Shown here piece after piece: positions 24,751 to 35,942 of a stretch of 64,000 bases of DNA (the first letter of the stretch is position 1; each line of letters starts with the position of its first letter). Source of the DNA: Iris pallida (taxonomy: Eukaryota; Streptophyta; Magnoliopsida; Asparagales; Iridaceae). The notes under the pieces are model-generated. The model saw nothing but the letters and a program-made list of their open reading frames with translations. It did no database searches and was not told where the DNA came from. The position numbers and the translations under genes are program-made. The stretch covers positions 24,322,538 to 24,386,537 of the forward strand of contig JANAVB010015600.1 of assembly GCA_029216955.1 (NCBI GenBank). Reading direction: 5' to 3'.

Positions 24751-25905
24751 TTAAGCGAGGAGTAGCTGGAACAGAGAGTGGACTGCCTCATCATCAATAC
24801 GGTAGCCAGAAACAGAAGGGTCTCGAGGTAGAGATCTAGCAGAGTGACCCGTTTGTGCAAATCTCAGATCGGCGAAGGAGTTGGCAATAGCCTGGAACCG
24901 AGTCACATCACGAAACTCATGTTCCCTGGAAGTGTAAACATGAAATGACTGCAGATCTGATAGATGCTGATGAATACCCTCAAAGGTCATAAGATAAGAC
25001 TGAGGAGGACCAGGTGCTGTGGGAATAGGTACAGGAGGAGCAGGTGCAGTAGGTGGAGGAACAGTGGCAATGCTGCGACGAGAGAGTTTGAGGAACTTAG
25101 GCTCAGGGTCCAAAACACAAGTGGAAAAGTCAATATCGAATCTCTGAAAGATGCATGGGTTGATTATCGCATAAGAGAGTTTGTGGTCTCTTCCGCGACA
25201 TATACCCATCATCTGAATGATAGTCTTAGGGGCAGAGAAAGGAATCCCCTTAAGAATGTGATATAAAGCAGAAAGCTCAAGTGTAGTGACATCATCTTTT
25301 GAAGTGGATTTTGGAAGTAAAGTGGAATAGATGATGCAATGTAATTCGTAGTTAAAAAAGTTCAAGTTATTGGCCTTGAACTTTCCAGGACGAGCACGTG
25401 CGTGCGTACAAAGCTCATTCTTGAAACTAACGAGAGTCGTACCATCGGGGAAATCGAAATCAGTGATGTCATCGAGCGAGGCACCTTCATTTGGAATACC
25501 AAGGATTTTCGCTAGCGTTTCATCATTAAACTTGATATCTATCCCTCCGACACGTGTTCTCGCGGTAAAAGTGTCTAACACAAAACTACAGTAAAATAGT
25601 CTAATGGCATTAGTAGCTATAGTGAATTGTAAAGTAGCAAAGTGCTGTAACCCTAATGCCTCAAAGTAAGGACGGTGGTCAGGAAAGACAGTCCATTTGA
25701 TCGGAGATCCGGTACAAATAGTACGCATAATAAAATCGACATACCAAAGTAGGGCTTGGTCGGGAGTTTTGAAATAAAACTCGTCCGATGCACCGTCATC
25801 CGATTGGACCGGAGAAAAGAGGGAATCCGTATGCGGATCAGAAGACGATACCTCTTCACTGGCGTGTTTCTTCTTCCTCTTGAAAGGATTGAATCCATTA
25901 GGCAT
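24751..25905 (-). CDS. env-like ORF of copia 2
   Basis: A 384-codon open frame from ATG 25905 to TAA 24751. The N-terminus is short and basic (FKRKKKHASEE). A long globular region follows (residues about 45-270) containing KWTVFPDHRPYFEALGL, AKILGIPNEGA and PKTIIQMMGICRGRDH. Then comes a Pro-rich hinge (PPPTAPAPPVPIPTAPGPP, about 280-300) and a helical C-terminus. After the TAA the same frame continues 37 more codons, through Thr/Ser/Gly/Ala repeats to an acidic end (NDDEDEDDDF), before TGA. It lies downstream of pol, as the env-like ORF does in SIRE elements. The fold resembles what is annotated as a putative plant transposon protein. No signal peptide or clear membrane helix is visible, so an envelope role is unsupported. 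The product may instead be nuclear or capsid-associated. Confidence 0.75.
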   Translation of the reverse strand: MPNGFNPFKRKKKHASEEVSSSDPHTDSLFSPVQSDDGASDEFYFKTPDQALLWYVDFIMRTICTGSPIKWTVFPDHRPYFEALGLQHFATLQFTIATNAIRLFYCSFVLDTFTARTRVGGIDIKFNDETLAKILGIPNEGASLDDITDFDFPDGTTLVSFKNELCTHARARPGKFKANNLNFFNYELHCIIYSTLLPKSTSKDDVTTLELSALYHILKGIPFSAPKTIIQMMGICRGRDHKLSYAIINPCIFQRFDIDFSTCVLDPEPKFLKLSRRSIATVPPPTAPAPPVPIPTAPGPPQSYLMTFEGIHQHLSDLQSFHVYTSREHEFRDVTRFQAIANSFADLRFAQTGHSARSLPRDPSVSGYRIDDEAVHSLFQLLLA

Positions 25906-26088
25906 TCTATCCCAAAAACTAGAAACCCTAATAATTAGGAAGTAGAGGAGAGAAGGAATTATACCTTCTGAGAATTAGGTATGCTGTAGAGAACGAGATT
26001 CTCCGTACGAATCCAAATTAGGATTGAATCCATTAGGCTTGCCTCGAAAACAGTTATTGAGTATCGAATATTAATTAATAAAACACAA

Positions 26089-27740
26089 TTAATTAATATT
26101 ATTGACATCTAAAATTCCTAATTCTCGACGTAAATAATTGAAACGATCTTCCGCTAGAGGTTTTGTGAGTATGTCATCTAATTGATTCTGTGTGTCTATG
26201 TATACAAGGTCTATATCTCCATTTTGTTGATGATCTCTAAGAAAGTGAAGTCTAATCTCGATATGTTTAGTACAAGAGTGACATACTGGATTCTTAGTCA
26301 AATTAATAGAACTAGTATTGTCACAGAAAATGGGTATGTGTGTAAAATGCAATCCATAGTCTTCTAAAGTCTGCTTCATCTACAAAATTTGTGCACAACA
26401 ACGTCCTGCGACGATATACTCAGCCTCGGTTGTCGATAATACAACAGAATTTTGTTTCTTACTAAACCAAGAGACTAGAGCTTTTCCTAAGAAATGACAT
26501 GTGCCGCTAGTACTTTTTCTATCTACTTTACATCCGGCAAAATCCGCATCAGAATAACCGGTTAGGTCAAATGACGTAGTTTTGGGATAACATAAGCCGG
26601 CAGAAGAAGTGCCTTTAAGGTATCGGAAGATACGCTTAACTGCGCACAGATGTGTTTCCTTAGGATTAGCTTGAAAACGTGCACATAAGCAAATACAAAA
26701 TATAATATCTGGTCGACTGGCAGTTAAATACCGTAAGCTATCGATCATACCTTGATACTTACGTATGTCGACAGGTTTGCCTTGTTCATCAATATCAAGC
26801 TTGGTTGAAGTCGCCATTGGAGTGCTAAGTGGCTTGACTGCTTCCAGGTCGAACTTCTTTAATAGATCCTTTGTGTACTTTGCTTGATTTATGAACGTCC
26901 CATTATTGGTTTGTTTGATTTGCAGTCCGAGAAAGAATTTCAACTCTCCCATTATGCTCATCTCAAACTCATTCTTCATACACTTTGAAATTTTTTGACA
27001 AAGAGATTCATCAGTAGATCCAAAAATAATATCATCTACATAGACTTAAATCAAAAGAATGTTGTTATTCAAAGATTTTATAAACAATGTAGTGTCAACC
27101 TTTTCCTTTAAAAAACCGTTAGCAAGTAGAAAAGAGCTTAGACGATCGTACCAAGCACGAGGGGCTTGTTTCAAACCCTATAAGGCTTTCTTAAACATAA
27201 AAACATATTCAGGAAATTTAAAATCAGTAAAACCGGGAGGTTGAGCTAAATAAACTTCTTCTTTTATAAAATTATTTAAAAATGCGCTTTTGACATCCAT
27301 TTGAAATAACTTAAAATTATGAAAATATGCAAATGCACATAACATGTGAATGGATTCTAATCTCGCAACTGGGCATAAGTCTCATCGTAGTCGATACCTT
27401 CTTCTTGATTGTATCCTTAAGCTACGAGTCGAGCCTTATTACGAGTCACTAAACCAGTCTCGTTCAGTTTATTTTGGAATACCCATCGGGTGCCAATGAC
27501 CGGATGATCAATGGGCTTGGGAACAAGTTTCCAAACTTGATTCCGTTTAAATTGGTTTAATTTCTCTTGTATAGCATCTAACCAAAAATTATCACTACAT
27601 GCTTCTTCAATATTTTTGGGTTCAAACTGCGAAACAAAAGCAACACAAGAAGCTATATCTTTATAAGAGGAACGAGTGCTTACACCCTTGGTAATCTCAC
27701 CAATTACCAAGTCCTTTGGATGATCAGCCAAGAATCTCAT
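26089..27740 (-). pseudogene. pol: copia 2 RT and RNase H, broken
   Basis: RT begins with [20 protein letters not shown] and includes [14 protein letters not shown], the ARLESI region, KALYGLKQAPRAWYDRL and an intact active site YVDDIIFG (27042-27031). RNase H has SDADFAGCKVDRKSTSGT, CDNTSSINLTKNP and DDILTKPLAEDRFNYL and ends DVNNIN. Damage includes TAA after ARLVA near 27417 (CGA to TGA is not the cause here), a one-base loss near 27370 (actgggcat against actggggcat in the relative), TAA just before YVDD, and a stop near 26380. This would be the reverse transcriptase and RNase H parts of the polyprotein. Confidence 0.88.
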
Positions 27741-27815
27741 CTCTTTTGGTGTAGTCTCATGATTGCTAGTTCCGGCTTCTTTGCTTGAATGTTCATCTGA
27801 TGCTTGATGTGATAG

Positions 27816-28700
27816 TTATGCATCTCTGTGTGAAGGTTTTGTAGTAGCTGTTCTTGGTGTGATTATGTCTTCATTATCATTATTGTCTAAGTGTTGATTT
27901 AGCTTATCAAACTTGACATTGATTGAATCTTTGATGATCATGGTTCTTTTGTTGAAGACTCTGTATCCTTTACTCTTTGCTGCATAACCTAAAAATATAC
28001 CTTCATCGGCCTTTTCATCAAATTTACTCAAATTGTCTTTAGTATTAAGAATAAAACATTTACAACCAAAAATCTTGAAATATGAAACATTTGGTGTTCT
28101 ATCAAACCATAGTTCATAGGGTGTCTTCTTCGATATAGGTCGAATTAGAACCCTATTGAGAATATAGCATGCTGTATTGACAGCTTCAGCCCAAAAGTAT
28201 CTAAGTAGACTAAACTGGTTTAACATTACTCTAGCCATTTCAGATAGAGTTCTGTTCTTACGTTCCACAACTCCATTTTGTTGCGGAGTCCTAGGGCAAG
28301 AGAAGTCATGCAAATAACCGTGTGTGTCAAAAAATTGCCTGAATTCTGCATTCTCAAATTCGCCGCCATGATTACTACGAATGCTAGTAATCATGAACTC
28401 TTTTTCATTCTGTACTTTCTTGCAAAAGGTGACAAATTTTGATAATGTATCGTTCTTGCATGCAAGAAAATAAACCCATGTATATCTAGAGAAATCATCT
28501 ATAATGACAAATGCATATAACTTACCACCTAGACTAGCAGTTCTACTTGGTCCAAATAAGTCCATATGCAACAGTTGTAAAGGTCTATTGGTACTTACAG
28601 CATTCTTAGATTTAAATGCGGATTTGGTAGCTTTGTTCTTTTCACATTCACTACATACCGTATCCTTCTTGAAAGAAATGTCCGGTAAGCCGCGTACCAA
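27816..28700 (-). CDS. int: copia 2 integrase
   Basis: A 294-codon open frame. It includes the zinc-binding part (CSECEKNKA), the core with LLHMDLFGP (first Asp), IRSNHGGEFENAEF, and PQQNGVVERKNRT (catalytic Glu). The tail SKKTPYELWFDRTP...[16 protein letters not shown] is typical of copia integrase. The second catalytic Asp of the D-D-E triad, expected in IRSDHGGEF, is Asn here (GAT to AAT). The protein would not be active although the frame is open. The His pair of the HHCC finger lies upstream in a shifted frame (LWHMRLGHANMD near 28745), and the frame breaks near 28710. Confidence 0.88.
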   Translation of the reverse strand: MVRGLPDISFKKDTVCSECEKNKATKSAFKSKNAVSTNRPLQLLHMDLFGPSRTASLGGKLYAFVIIDDFSRYTWVYFLACKNDTLSKFVTFCKKVQNEKEFMITSIRSNHGGEFENAEFRQFFDTHGYLHDFSCPRTPQQNGVVERKNRTLSEMARVMLNQFSLLRYFWAEAVNTACYILNRVLIRPISKKTPYELWFDRTPNVSYFKIFGCKCFILNTKDNLSKFDEKADEGIFLGYAAKSKGYRVFNKRTMIIKDSINVKFDKLNQHLDNNDNEDIITPRTATTKPSHRDA

Positions 28701-29185
28701 CTTCTTTTAGATAGTCTTGAAATTGTATCCATGTTTGCATGGCCGAGTCTCATATGCCATAGTTGACCCTCGATGCTTTTGGCCATCAAACATCTACTTG
28801 TTTTGTTAGTATCTTCCAACAAATAGAAAACATATATGTTGTCTTCCCTAATACCTTCAAATATAGTACTACCAGTTGAACTATCAACTATAGTACATTT
28901 ATCTTTGACGAAGTTATTACCATAACCGTGATCAGCTAAATGAATTATTCTGAGCAGATTATGTTTTAACTCGGTAACTAGACAAACATATTTAATCACT
29001 GGATAGGGAGCCTTACCAATGTCACCGATACCGATTATGTACCCTCTTAAATTATTACCGAAGGAGACGTATCCTTCTTTATTCTTCTTCGACGGTGTTG
29101 CGAATAATGAAGCGTCACCGGTCATGTGCCGTGAGCAACCGCTGTCGAGGATCCATTTGCTCCTAGCATGTGAAGGGCGTCCCAC
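28701..29185 (-). pseudogene. pro: copia 2 protease and GAG-pre-integrase
   Basis: The protease active site KWILDSGCSRHMTGD lies at about 29150, followed by YVSFGNNLRGYIIGIG, FVKDKCTIVD and FEGIREDNIYVFYLLED. The GAG-pre-integrase motif LWHMRLGHANMDTISRLS comes next. The frame slips near 28710, separating it from the integrase. The upstream join to gag is also out of frame by one base. Confidence 0.85.
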
Positions 29186-29219
29186 CTACCAAACAATTTA
29201 CAGATGAAACTCTTGGTAC

Positions 29220-31004
29220 CCATTTCTTGTAGGGTCCTGACTGGTTAGTTTTTGGTATCCATGTATAAACATTTAAATCTACTAACTTTCTGATTCTTCA
29301 TGTAGAAGATATATGACCAATGAGGCTACAATAATGACATTTAGCATGTTGAATGTTGAAAGTAGTGTGAGGTGCATGATTGGTAGGTTTTGGTTTTCTA
29401 GTATAGAAGAATGGATGCCTATTAGTCTTCTTGGGCATAGTTTTGGTATGGTTTGGTCTGACAGTGTTGGACGTGTTCCGATGATTCGGTAATTGACACG
29501 TGTTACAATAGGAAGCAGCAACTTCAGGCCGTTTTTCTAAACTAATTTTCAACTTTTTGGGAGTGTCATATAATCTAGTATAGTCAGATGTGAGTGATTC
29601 TAATCTGACCTGTGCACACTGGAGACTCTTTCTCTCCTTAGATAGGTCTTCCTTTAACTACATGATAGTTTGGTCTTTTTCTTCGGATAGCTTAACAGTC
29701 TCGTGTAACAACAACTTAATAGAAGAAAGCTCACTAGACTCATTTGAAGAGTCATTATTTCTAATATGATCTAGTTGGTCGGTAAGTCTTCCTAGTTCAC
29801 CTTTGTACTCTTTGAGTACCTTCTTAGAGGTTTCATATTTACTACTCAGTTTTCTGTAATCATTTAGCAGGTCACTGAAAGCCTCTCCTAGTTGCTCGAA
29901 GGTGAAATTATCATAAGGATCAAATAGAGGATTAGTGATTACCTGATCGCAAGCCATCAAGCATACATTTGCAGTATCATCTGATTATTCGTCTTCTGAG
30001 TCGCTGGCTTCACTTTCATACCATATGCTTATGTTGGCGTACTTCCTTGATGTAGATTTCTTCAGGTAGCCTTTGTCATATTTGCTGCTTTTCTTTGATG
30101 ATGATGCTGTTGGACAATCTTTCTTCATGTCTCCTTTCTTCTTGCATCCGTAGCAAATAGGATCTTCCTCGTTGTTGTTGTTGTCTTTTGTTCTCCTGTT
30201 AAATCTCATGAACTTCTTGAATTTTTTTATCAGAAGAGCTTGATCTTCAAAGTCGGAGTCGCTGGCATCAGAGTCGTCTTCGACAGTTCTTCTCTGTTGA
30301 GCCTTGAGAGCGATCGACTTCTCTGACTTCTCCTTTGGTGTAGCATCTTCAAAGTCTTGAAGTTCTAACTCGTGAGTGAGTAGCTTACCCATTAGTGTTT
30401 CCAGAGACATTGTTGAGAGGTTGTTCCCTTCAATGATTGTTGTAGCCTTTGGAATTCAGTTCTTTATAAGAGGTCGTAGAAGTTTGCGAATCTTCTCATG
30501 GTTACTGTAATCCTTGCCTAGTGAAGACAAAGGATTTACAACATCCAAGAATCTTGTAAATATCTGAGTGACTGATTCACTTGGCTTCATTTTGAACGCC
30601 TCGTACTCCTGAGTAAGTCTGCTGATCTTTGACTCCTTAACTTGTGTTGTTCCTTCGTGGGTTACTTCGAGAAGTTTGCACACTTTGTTTGATGTTGTGC
30701 AGGTAGACACCCTGTTGAATTCAGTTCTGTCTAAAGCACAAAATAGAGCGTTAATAGCACGTGCGTCAAGACTGGCCTTTTTTTCAACCTCTATATATTT
30801 GTCATGGGTTTTTTTAACTAAAACTCCATCAACATTAATACGAGAGGACTTTTTATAGCCATCAATAACTATAGACCATAAGTAAAAATCAAGAGATTTC
30901 AGAAAGAAACTCATACGTGTTTTCCAATAAGTATAATTTGTGCCGTCAAACAGTGGAGGTCTGTTTGTGGCTTGGCCTTCACTTATGAATTTCACAGTTG
31001 CCAT
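29220..31004 (-). pseudogene. gag: copia 2 gag, broken
   Basis: Starts at ATG 31004 (MATVKFISEGQATNRPP). The UBN2/retrotransposon gag-type domain follows (FDGTNYTYWKTRMSFFLKS, ISRLTQEYEAFKMKPSES), then an acidic linker. A zinc knuckle with a lost His (CYGCKKKGDMKKDC) comes next; the host copy reads GHIKKDC. A long coiled coil (LNDYRKLSSKYETSKKVLK, LKEDLSKERKSLQ) follows. Last is a second knuckle, CHYCSLIGHISST, whose last Cys codon is TGA. One frame runs through almost everything. It is interrupted by TGA near 30456 (from TGG), TAA near 29985 and TAG near 29658 (from CAG). The length and coiled coil fit SIRE-type gag. Confidence 0.85.
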
Positions 31005-31073
31005 GTGTAATGTTGTGATCTATATAACAATTGAATATAACTGCAATTTTACCTTGCTTTACCTGTATAACCT

Positions 31074-31085
31074 GCTCTGATACCA
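31074..31085 (-). other. tRNA-Met primer binding site, copia 2
   Basis: tggtatcagagc on the minus strand, two bases after the LTR end at 31088. This is the classical initiator tRNA-Met PBS. Confidence 0.95.
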
Positions 31086-31087
31086 AT

Positions 31088-32159
31088 TGTAGGAATGAAA
31101 TCATAAAGCAGAATACTCTAGATGGGGGTGAATAGAGTAGGCAACAAAATATTGCTAATTAAAAAACTCATTAGCAGTTAGATCACAGATATAATAATAA
31201 TCACAAAATAAATGACAGTAATAAAAAGGTGATCAGAAGGCAAATGCAAATACCGAGATTTATATTGGTTTTTCTCTTGTGAGGACTAGTCCAGTGGGAA
31301 GAACTCTAGCTTCCAGTTGAATCCACTATTGGAAAATCCTGCAAGTTTTCATACGAAGTCCTTGCAACTTCTACAGACGTGAGCTTTGATACGAAGAACT
31401 CGACCAACTTAAATTGTGAAGAGTTGTATCTTCAATCAAGCCTCTGATTATAATCGCTCTGAAACTTCTAGACCGCACCGTATTGGAAAATCGACTAGAG
31501 GATTGTAACTGGCTTAGGATTTGAAAATGGAAGCTTTTGAGAACTCTTTGGAAGAAATGTAAGCTTTAGAAGAGAAGAGATTGAAAGTGAATTGGTGATT
31601 TGAATTGATCGAAATCCTTCTCTATTTATAGTTTTTCCAAAGAAAGAACTCTGACAGAATTCTGGCAGAATTCGGACAGAACTCTTTGTAACAAACCGCA
31701 ACTGAAGGGAGACCGAGTTCAAAATCAAACATTCACATAACGTTCAACTTGGCCGAACTCTGGCTGAGTTCTGTCAGGGTTTGGTCAGTTGATTTTGAGA
31801 AAAATAATTTTGGCTTTTTGAAAAGTCCTTCAGAAGCTTTTTGTAAAATAGATGTTTTTCAAAAACATAGGTCATTTTAAAAAGATAGGTCAGTTTTCAA
31901 AAACGATTTTAGGATAGCCTGTTTGCCAGTACGACTTGGTGTACAATGTATTTCTAGACTCAATAAAATGAAAAATTATATTGCTTTGAAGGAAATACAT
32001 TCTAAGTGGCAAACAGCTTCGATCTTGAAGAGAGTAGATGTCCATCGTTGATAGTGTCCAAAACATCGTAAGTAAACATCTGAATTGACTTGCATTTATA
32101 TCGAGACAGAGTTTCATCAATTATTAAAATCAGATTTGACCTTGACCAATGGGCCAACA
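31088..32159 (-). repeat. 5' LTR of copia 2
   Basis: A 1,072 bp partner of 23058-24131. The TATA box ctataaatagag lies at about 31632-31621 and the GAACTCTG-type motif clusters at 31640-31690 and 31745-31780. Confidence 0.92.
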
Positions 32160-32164
32160 ACAAC

Positions 32165-32716
32165 TATGCAAGGTGACCTCGGATGTTGGCACGGATGGTT
32201 CCATCGGGTCCCGGACAATCAAGGTAGCTAGGGTCGACAGGTGGATGTATAGAATTGGCAGGAGAATATGAGACATGGGCCTAGTAACCAAGGGAGATGG
32301 GTGTGAATAATTCATATAAAAGTTTTCGGGAATACTTTATAATATTTGAAAATATATATTTATTAGTAAAAATAGTTTTTAGATAAATATTTGAAGAAGC
32401 ATTAAAATCGCTTTTAGGCAAAACTTTTACTTCTAAAAAAAATATCAATTTGCGACAGAAAACCATATTAGTTAAAACAAATTTTGTTCAAAGCTATATA
32501 TTTTCATTAACTAAAAGTCGAGAAATATTTATAAAATATTGAAACTATATATTTTTACTAGTCAAAAGTAGATTAATGCCAAATAATACTTTCTAGGGTA
32601 GTCCATAAAATGGATAAAATACTTAATAGTATATTTGAAATCGCTAAACGTTCAAAGCCTAATAATATATCTATCTAAATTTTATTTTCGAGAAATCTTA
32701 TAACAAATTCTAATAA

Positions 32717-32782
<66 letters not shown>

Positions 32783-32821
32783 ATTCTAATAAGATTATTA
32801 TACTCGAAATACACAATATAG

Positions 32822-32855
<34 letters not shown>

Positions 32856-34424
32856 TATTGATGCTGCCATCAAAAGTTCTCCCACTGTATCCAATAAAAA
32901 GGCAAAAGGGATCACACAAACAGCCAAAAAGAATTAAGTAAAAAGAATAATAAAAATAAGGAAGGAAAAGAAATAATAGAGAAAAAAATAAAAAAAATTT
33001 CTCAAACCCAGCTGTTCTCTAAAAGGGGCGGAGAGGGATTTAAAGGAAAAAGAAGAAAGAAGAATGAGAAGAAACAAGAGAGGAAGGGAAGAAAGAAGGA
33101 GAGGAAGGGTTTAGAGAGGGGGAAACGGGAAGAGGAGAGGGGTCGAGCGCGGAAGGCGGTCGGTCGGCTCCGGCGGGTTCGGAAGGCGGCGCGAGGTGGG
33201 ACAGCGCCGGTGATGTGGCGACGGCCCTATGGAAGTGGCACCGCACGGTATAGCGCCGGTGGCTGGACGCGCCCCGACGTGGAGAGGAGGAGGACGCAAT
33301 ACACCTTGGCGGCGGCGCGCCGGAGTCCGGTGCAGGCGGGGAGAAGATAAGGTGGCGATGGCGACGGCTCGGTGAGGGTTTATGTCTTTCTCTCTATATT
33401 TTTTTTTCCTTTCTCTTGATTCTGGTGTGGTGGTTCTCGTGGTGTCCTTCGGGTTTGGGGGTTTTTTGGCTGTGTGGTTTTGGTCGAGGGTGGTGGTGGT
33501 GTTCATGGGGTCGGGGAGTTCGGAGGAGACGACGACGATGGTGATGGTAATAGTGGTGGCCTGGGGTGGCTGGCTGGAGACGAGGGATCGGGGTCGGGTG
33601 TGCTGTGATGTCAGGGAGGAGATGGCGGAAGTCGGGTTTGGCTGGGGCTGCCAGGGACTTGGGTTTGGTCGGGGTTTGGTCGGGTCGGCCAGGGTAGCAG
33701 GGCATCAAGGTGGAGGCAGCAGAAGGTGGAGAACGGAGATGGGTTAAGGATAGGTTTAGAAATTTATTGGTGTCGGGCGTTTGTCCGACACAAAAAGATG
33801 AACTTGTATATGTAATTGTGGAATAAGAATTGGACCGGAAAGGGACACGGACACGATGCACGGGATTAGGGTTGGAGAAATATTTGTAGAGAATTTGTGA
33901 ATGATAAAAATTTATGGAGGAGTACCAGCCTTTTTATAGGATGTGGGAATTCCCGGTTGGATAAAGATTGGACCCAAATTTATTATTTAAATCAAATTTG
34001 GGTTTGATCTACATAAATTTTAAATTGTAGGCAAAATCCAATAATATCTAAATCTTTATTCAAAAAATATCAATAAAATTTATTTAATAAAGATTTCTCA
34101 TCCGATTTAAAAATAACTAGTTTAAAAATTAACTTTTTATAATTCAAAAATATGCTATAATATTATTTTCGAAAATTGTACTATTATTTAAAAATAAACT
34201 AATAGATAATTACGAAATCGGTATGCACAAATAATATTTACATAATTATGCTTTTCTAGTATACAATAAAATATTATTTATTATTAATAACTGTTAGAAA
34301 TAAAAGGCTTTATAAATAAAATAACAAACTTGGGAATTTTGGTACGATAACAAAATAATTATTATATATATTATTTTAAGAATATCCTTGATAATAAAGT
34401 ATATATATATATATATATATTTCT

Positions 34425-34456
<32 letters not shown>

Positions 34457-34636
34457 TTCTAAAAATATTTTCCTCGCACATATTCGCACTCGACGAGAAA
34501 ATACGAAAAACTCAACTCGCGCACGACGTATAATACGACTATGCGACGTACAAATACAAAATAAAATAATAATAAAAAAATTAGTACCAAATTTAGAAAG
34601 AAAGAAAAAATATAGTAGAAATTTAGGGTTTTTACA
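32165..34636 (-). repeat. 3' LTR of LARD-like element 2, proximal part
   Basis: Collinear with about 37361-39832. It contains a (TA)n array at 32719-32777, a (TAA)n array at about 32823-32850, a purine-rich tract (32935-33130), a GC-rich block (33130-33760) whose ORFs are shadows, and an AT-rich start. A short (TA)n at 34400-34456 is longer in the other LTR (39599-39642). Confidence 0.88.
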
Positions 34637-35942
34637 TCCTACCCAACTTAAAAGAATTTCGTCCTCAAAATTAAGAATTTGTAGGGGGTTGAGAAGGTAC
34701 AAGGGTACATCGATAAGGAAGCACAGTCAAATCCTTAGGCGAGACAAGAAAATGACGTTTAACGAAAACATTCATTAGAGTCGTGATTTCAATAAAGGCG
34801 AAGATAATCATGGATTAACGCAAGAAGGAAAATGGTTAAGATGACGCGCAATAAATAGTAGTATGGGTTCAAGAAAAATAGAATAAATTAGAGACCTTAA
34901 AGTTATGGTCTCTTGAGAGTAGGTTGAGGGCACGATTTAGAGAACAAATTAGATTTCACTCCTATATGAAGCGAATTAAAAGGTCATGATAGGGCCGAGA
35001 AAAGGACGAGTCGTTTAGGATAAAGATATAGCAACATCGAGTGATAATGGTCATAGGTGATAGGATAGCTAGAGGAATTTCTAGCACAATGCCTTTGTTC
35101 TTCTAAAATAGGTGAAGGCGAAAGTAATATAGAGTTTGAAGAAGATAACATTGAATACGATTTCGTGGTTCAAAGGCGACGGAATAATTCAAAAGAGAAT
35201 TGCCAAGGCAATAGTGGATGAGATTCTAAGGGGTAAGTCTAACTACATCTCTATCCACGTAGAACGATATATGAAAAGCGAACCAAAGTGCACTAGGTTG
35301 ATCAGACCATCATGTACCGGTTCTGATTGGACAATATGATAGTGGGTGCGACCCAAATAACATATGTCTTAAACAAGCTCGATAAAGGAATAAGCTTGCA
35401 AAAACTAGGCTACATTTAGCATCATTAGTCTAGATAGTAAAAACATAGGCACGCGAGATTAAGAATGAAAGAAAGTAGAATTAGTTCAACTACTTAAGTC
35501 TTTAAGTTATAACCTATGTTTGTCTCTATGTAGTCATCCTATAGTCTTCTTGTCCAAGTCTTTGGTTGGCTAAATAGGTTAGGGTCCTCTAAATTCTAGA
35601 ATCTAAGTAAACTTGTTAATATAGGTCACAAGGACAAAGGGATTGCTAGGTCATAAGGCATTCTACCCAACTTAAAAATTAAACTAATGGCATTTTGGGA
35701 CAAGGAAACACGTCTAACTAGTAGGGTCACCTTCCTAACCTCTAGCAAGCACGAAGGGGAGAGAATAATGATAGAAGGAATCAAGCAAGATGCAAATCAA
35801 TGAGTCAAACGGTAGATAAAACTTATGAAAGAGGTCAAGTATGTGGATGAGATCCTAGACTCTAATCCTATACGCAGGTTTGCTTGGTACGCTAAAGTAA
35901 CCAAATAATTTATCTTGACCTGCATGGGCCACCACAAAAACA
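34637..35942 (-). other. Non-coding internal region of LARD-like element 2
   Basis: 1,306 bp. At the 3' LTR side the minus strand reads aattttgaggacgaaattct then taagttgggtagga. This is the relic of the chromovirus pol terminus (NFEDEI) followed by the PPT. The middle (35100-35440) is homologous to 7080-7420 of LARD-like element 1. A 67-codon plus-strand frame at 35136-35339 is not conserved between the two and is not called. No gene. Confidence 0.75.
35917..35935 (-). other. PBS-like motif, LARD-like element 2
   Basis: tggtggcccatgcaggtc on the minus strand, seven bases after the LTR end at 35943. The same motif is found in LARD-like element 1 and in the chromovirus. Confidence 0.5.

Larger units (their letters stand above)
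23058..32159 (-). mobile_element. Full-length Ty1/copia element, SIRE/Maximus-like (copia 2)
   Basis: 9,102 bp. The 5' LTR is 32159-31088 and the 3' LTR is 24131-23058 (1,072 and 1,074 bp), both bounded by tgttgg...ctaca on the minus strand. The tRNA-Met PBS is at 31085-31074 and a PPT (ataggggagat) lies at 24142-24132. TSD acaac is at 23053-23057 and 32160-32164. The order is gag, protease, integrase, RT, RNase H, env-like ORF. The LTRs differ at roughly 10% over the first 200 bases by eye, so it is not recent. It is inserted in the 3' LTR of LARD-like element 2. Confidence 0.92.

Noticed and set aside
23466..31728. 75-77 codon minus-strand ORFs in both copia 2 LTRs (23466-23693, 31495-31728)
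   Set aside because: They are LTR leader sequence duplicated by reverse transcription, with no domain and no support for translation.
33111..33861. ORFs of 108-155 codons in the LARD 2 LTR and its partner near 38504-38919
   Set aside because: GC- and GGT-rich LTR block. Frames are not consistently preserved between the two LTRs and no domain is seen.
35136..35339. 67-codon ORF in the LARD 2 core block
   Set aside because: The homologous stretch of LARD 1 (about 7120-7310) has stops and shifts in that frame, so the nucleotide block and not a protein is conserved.
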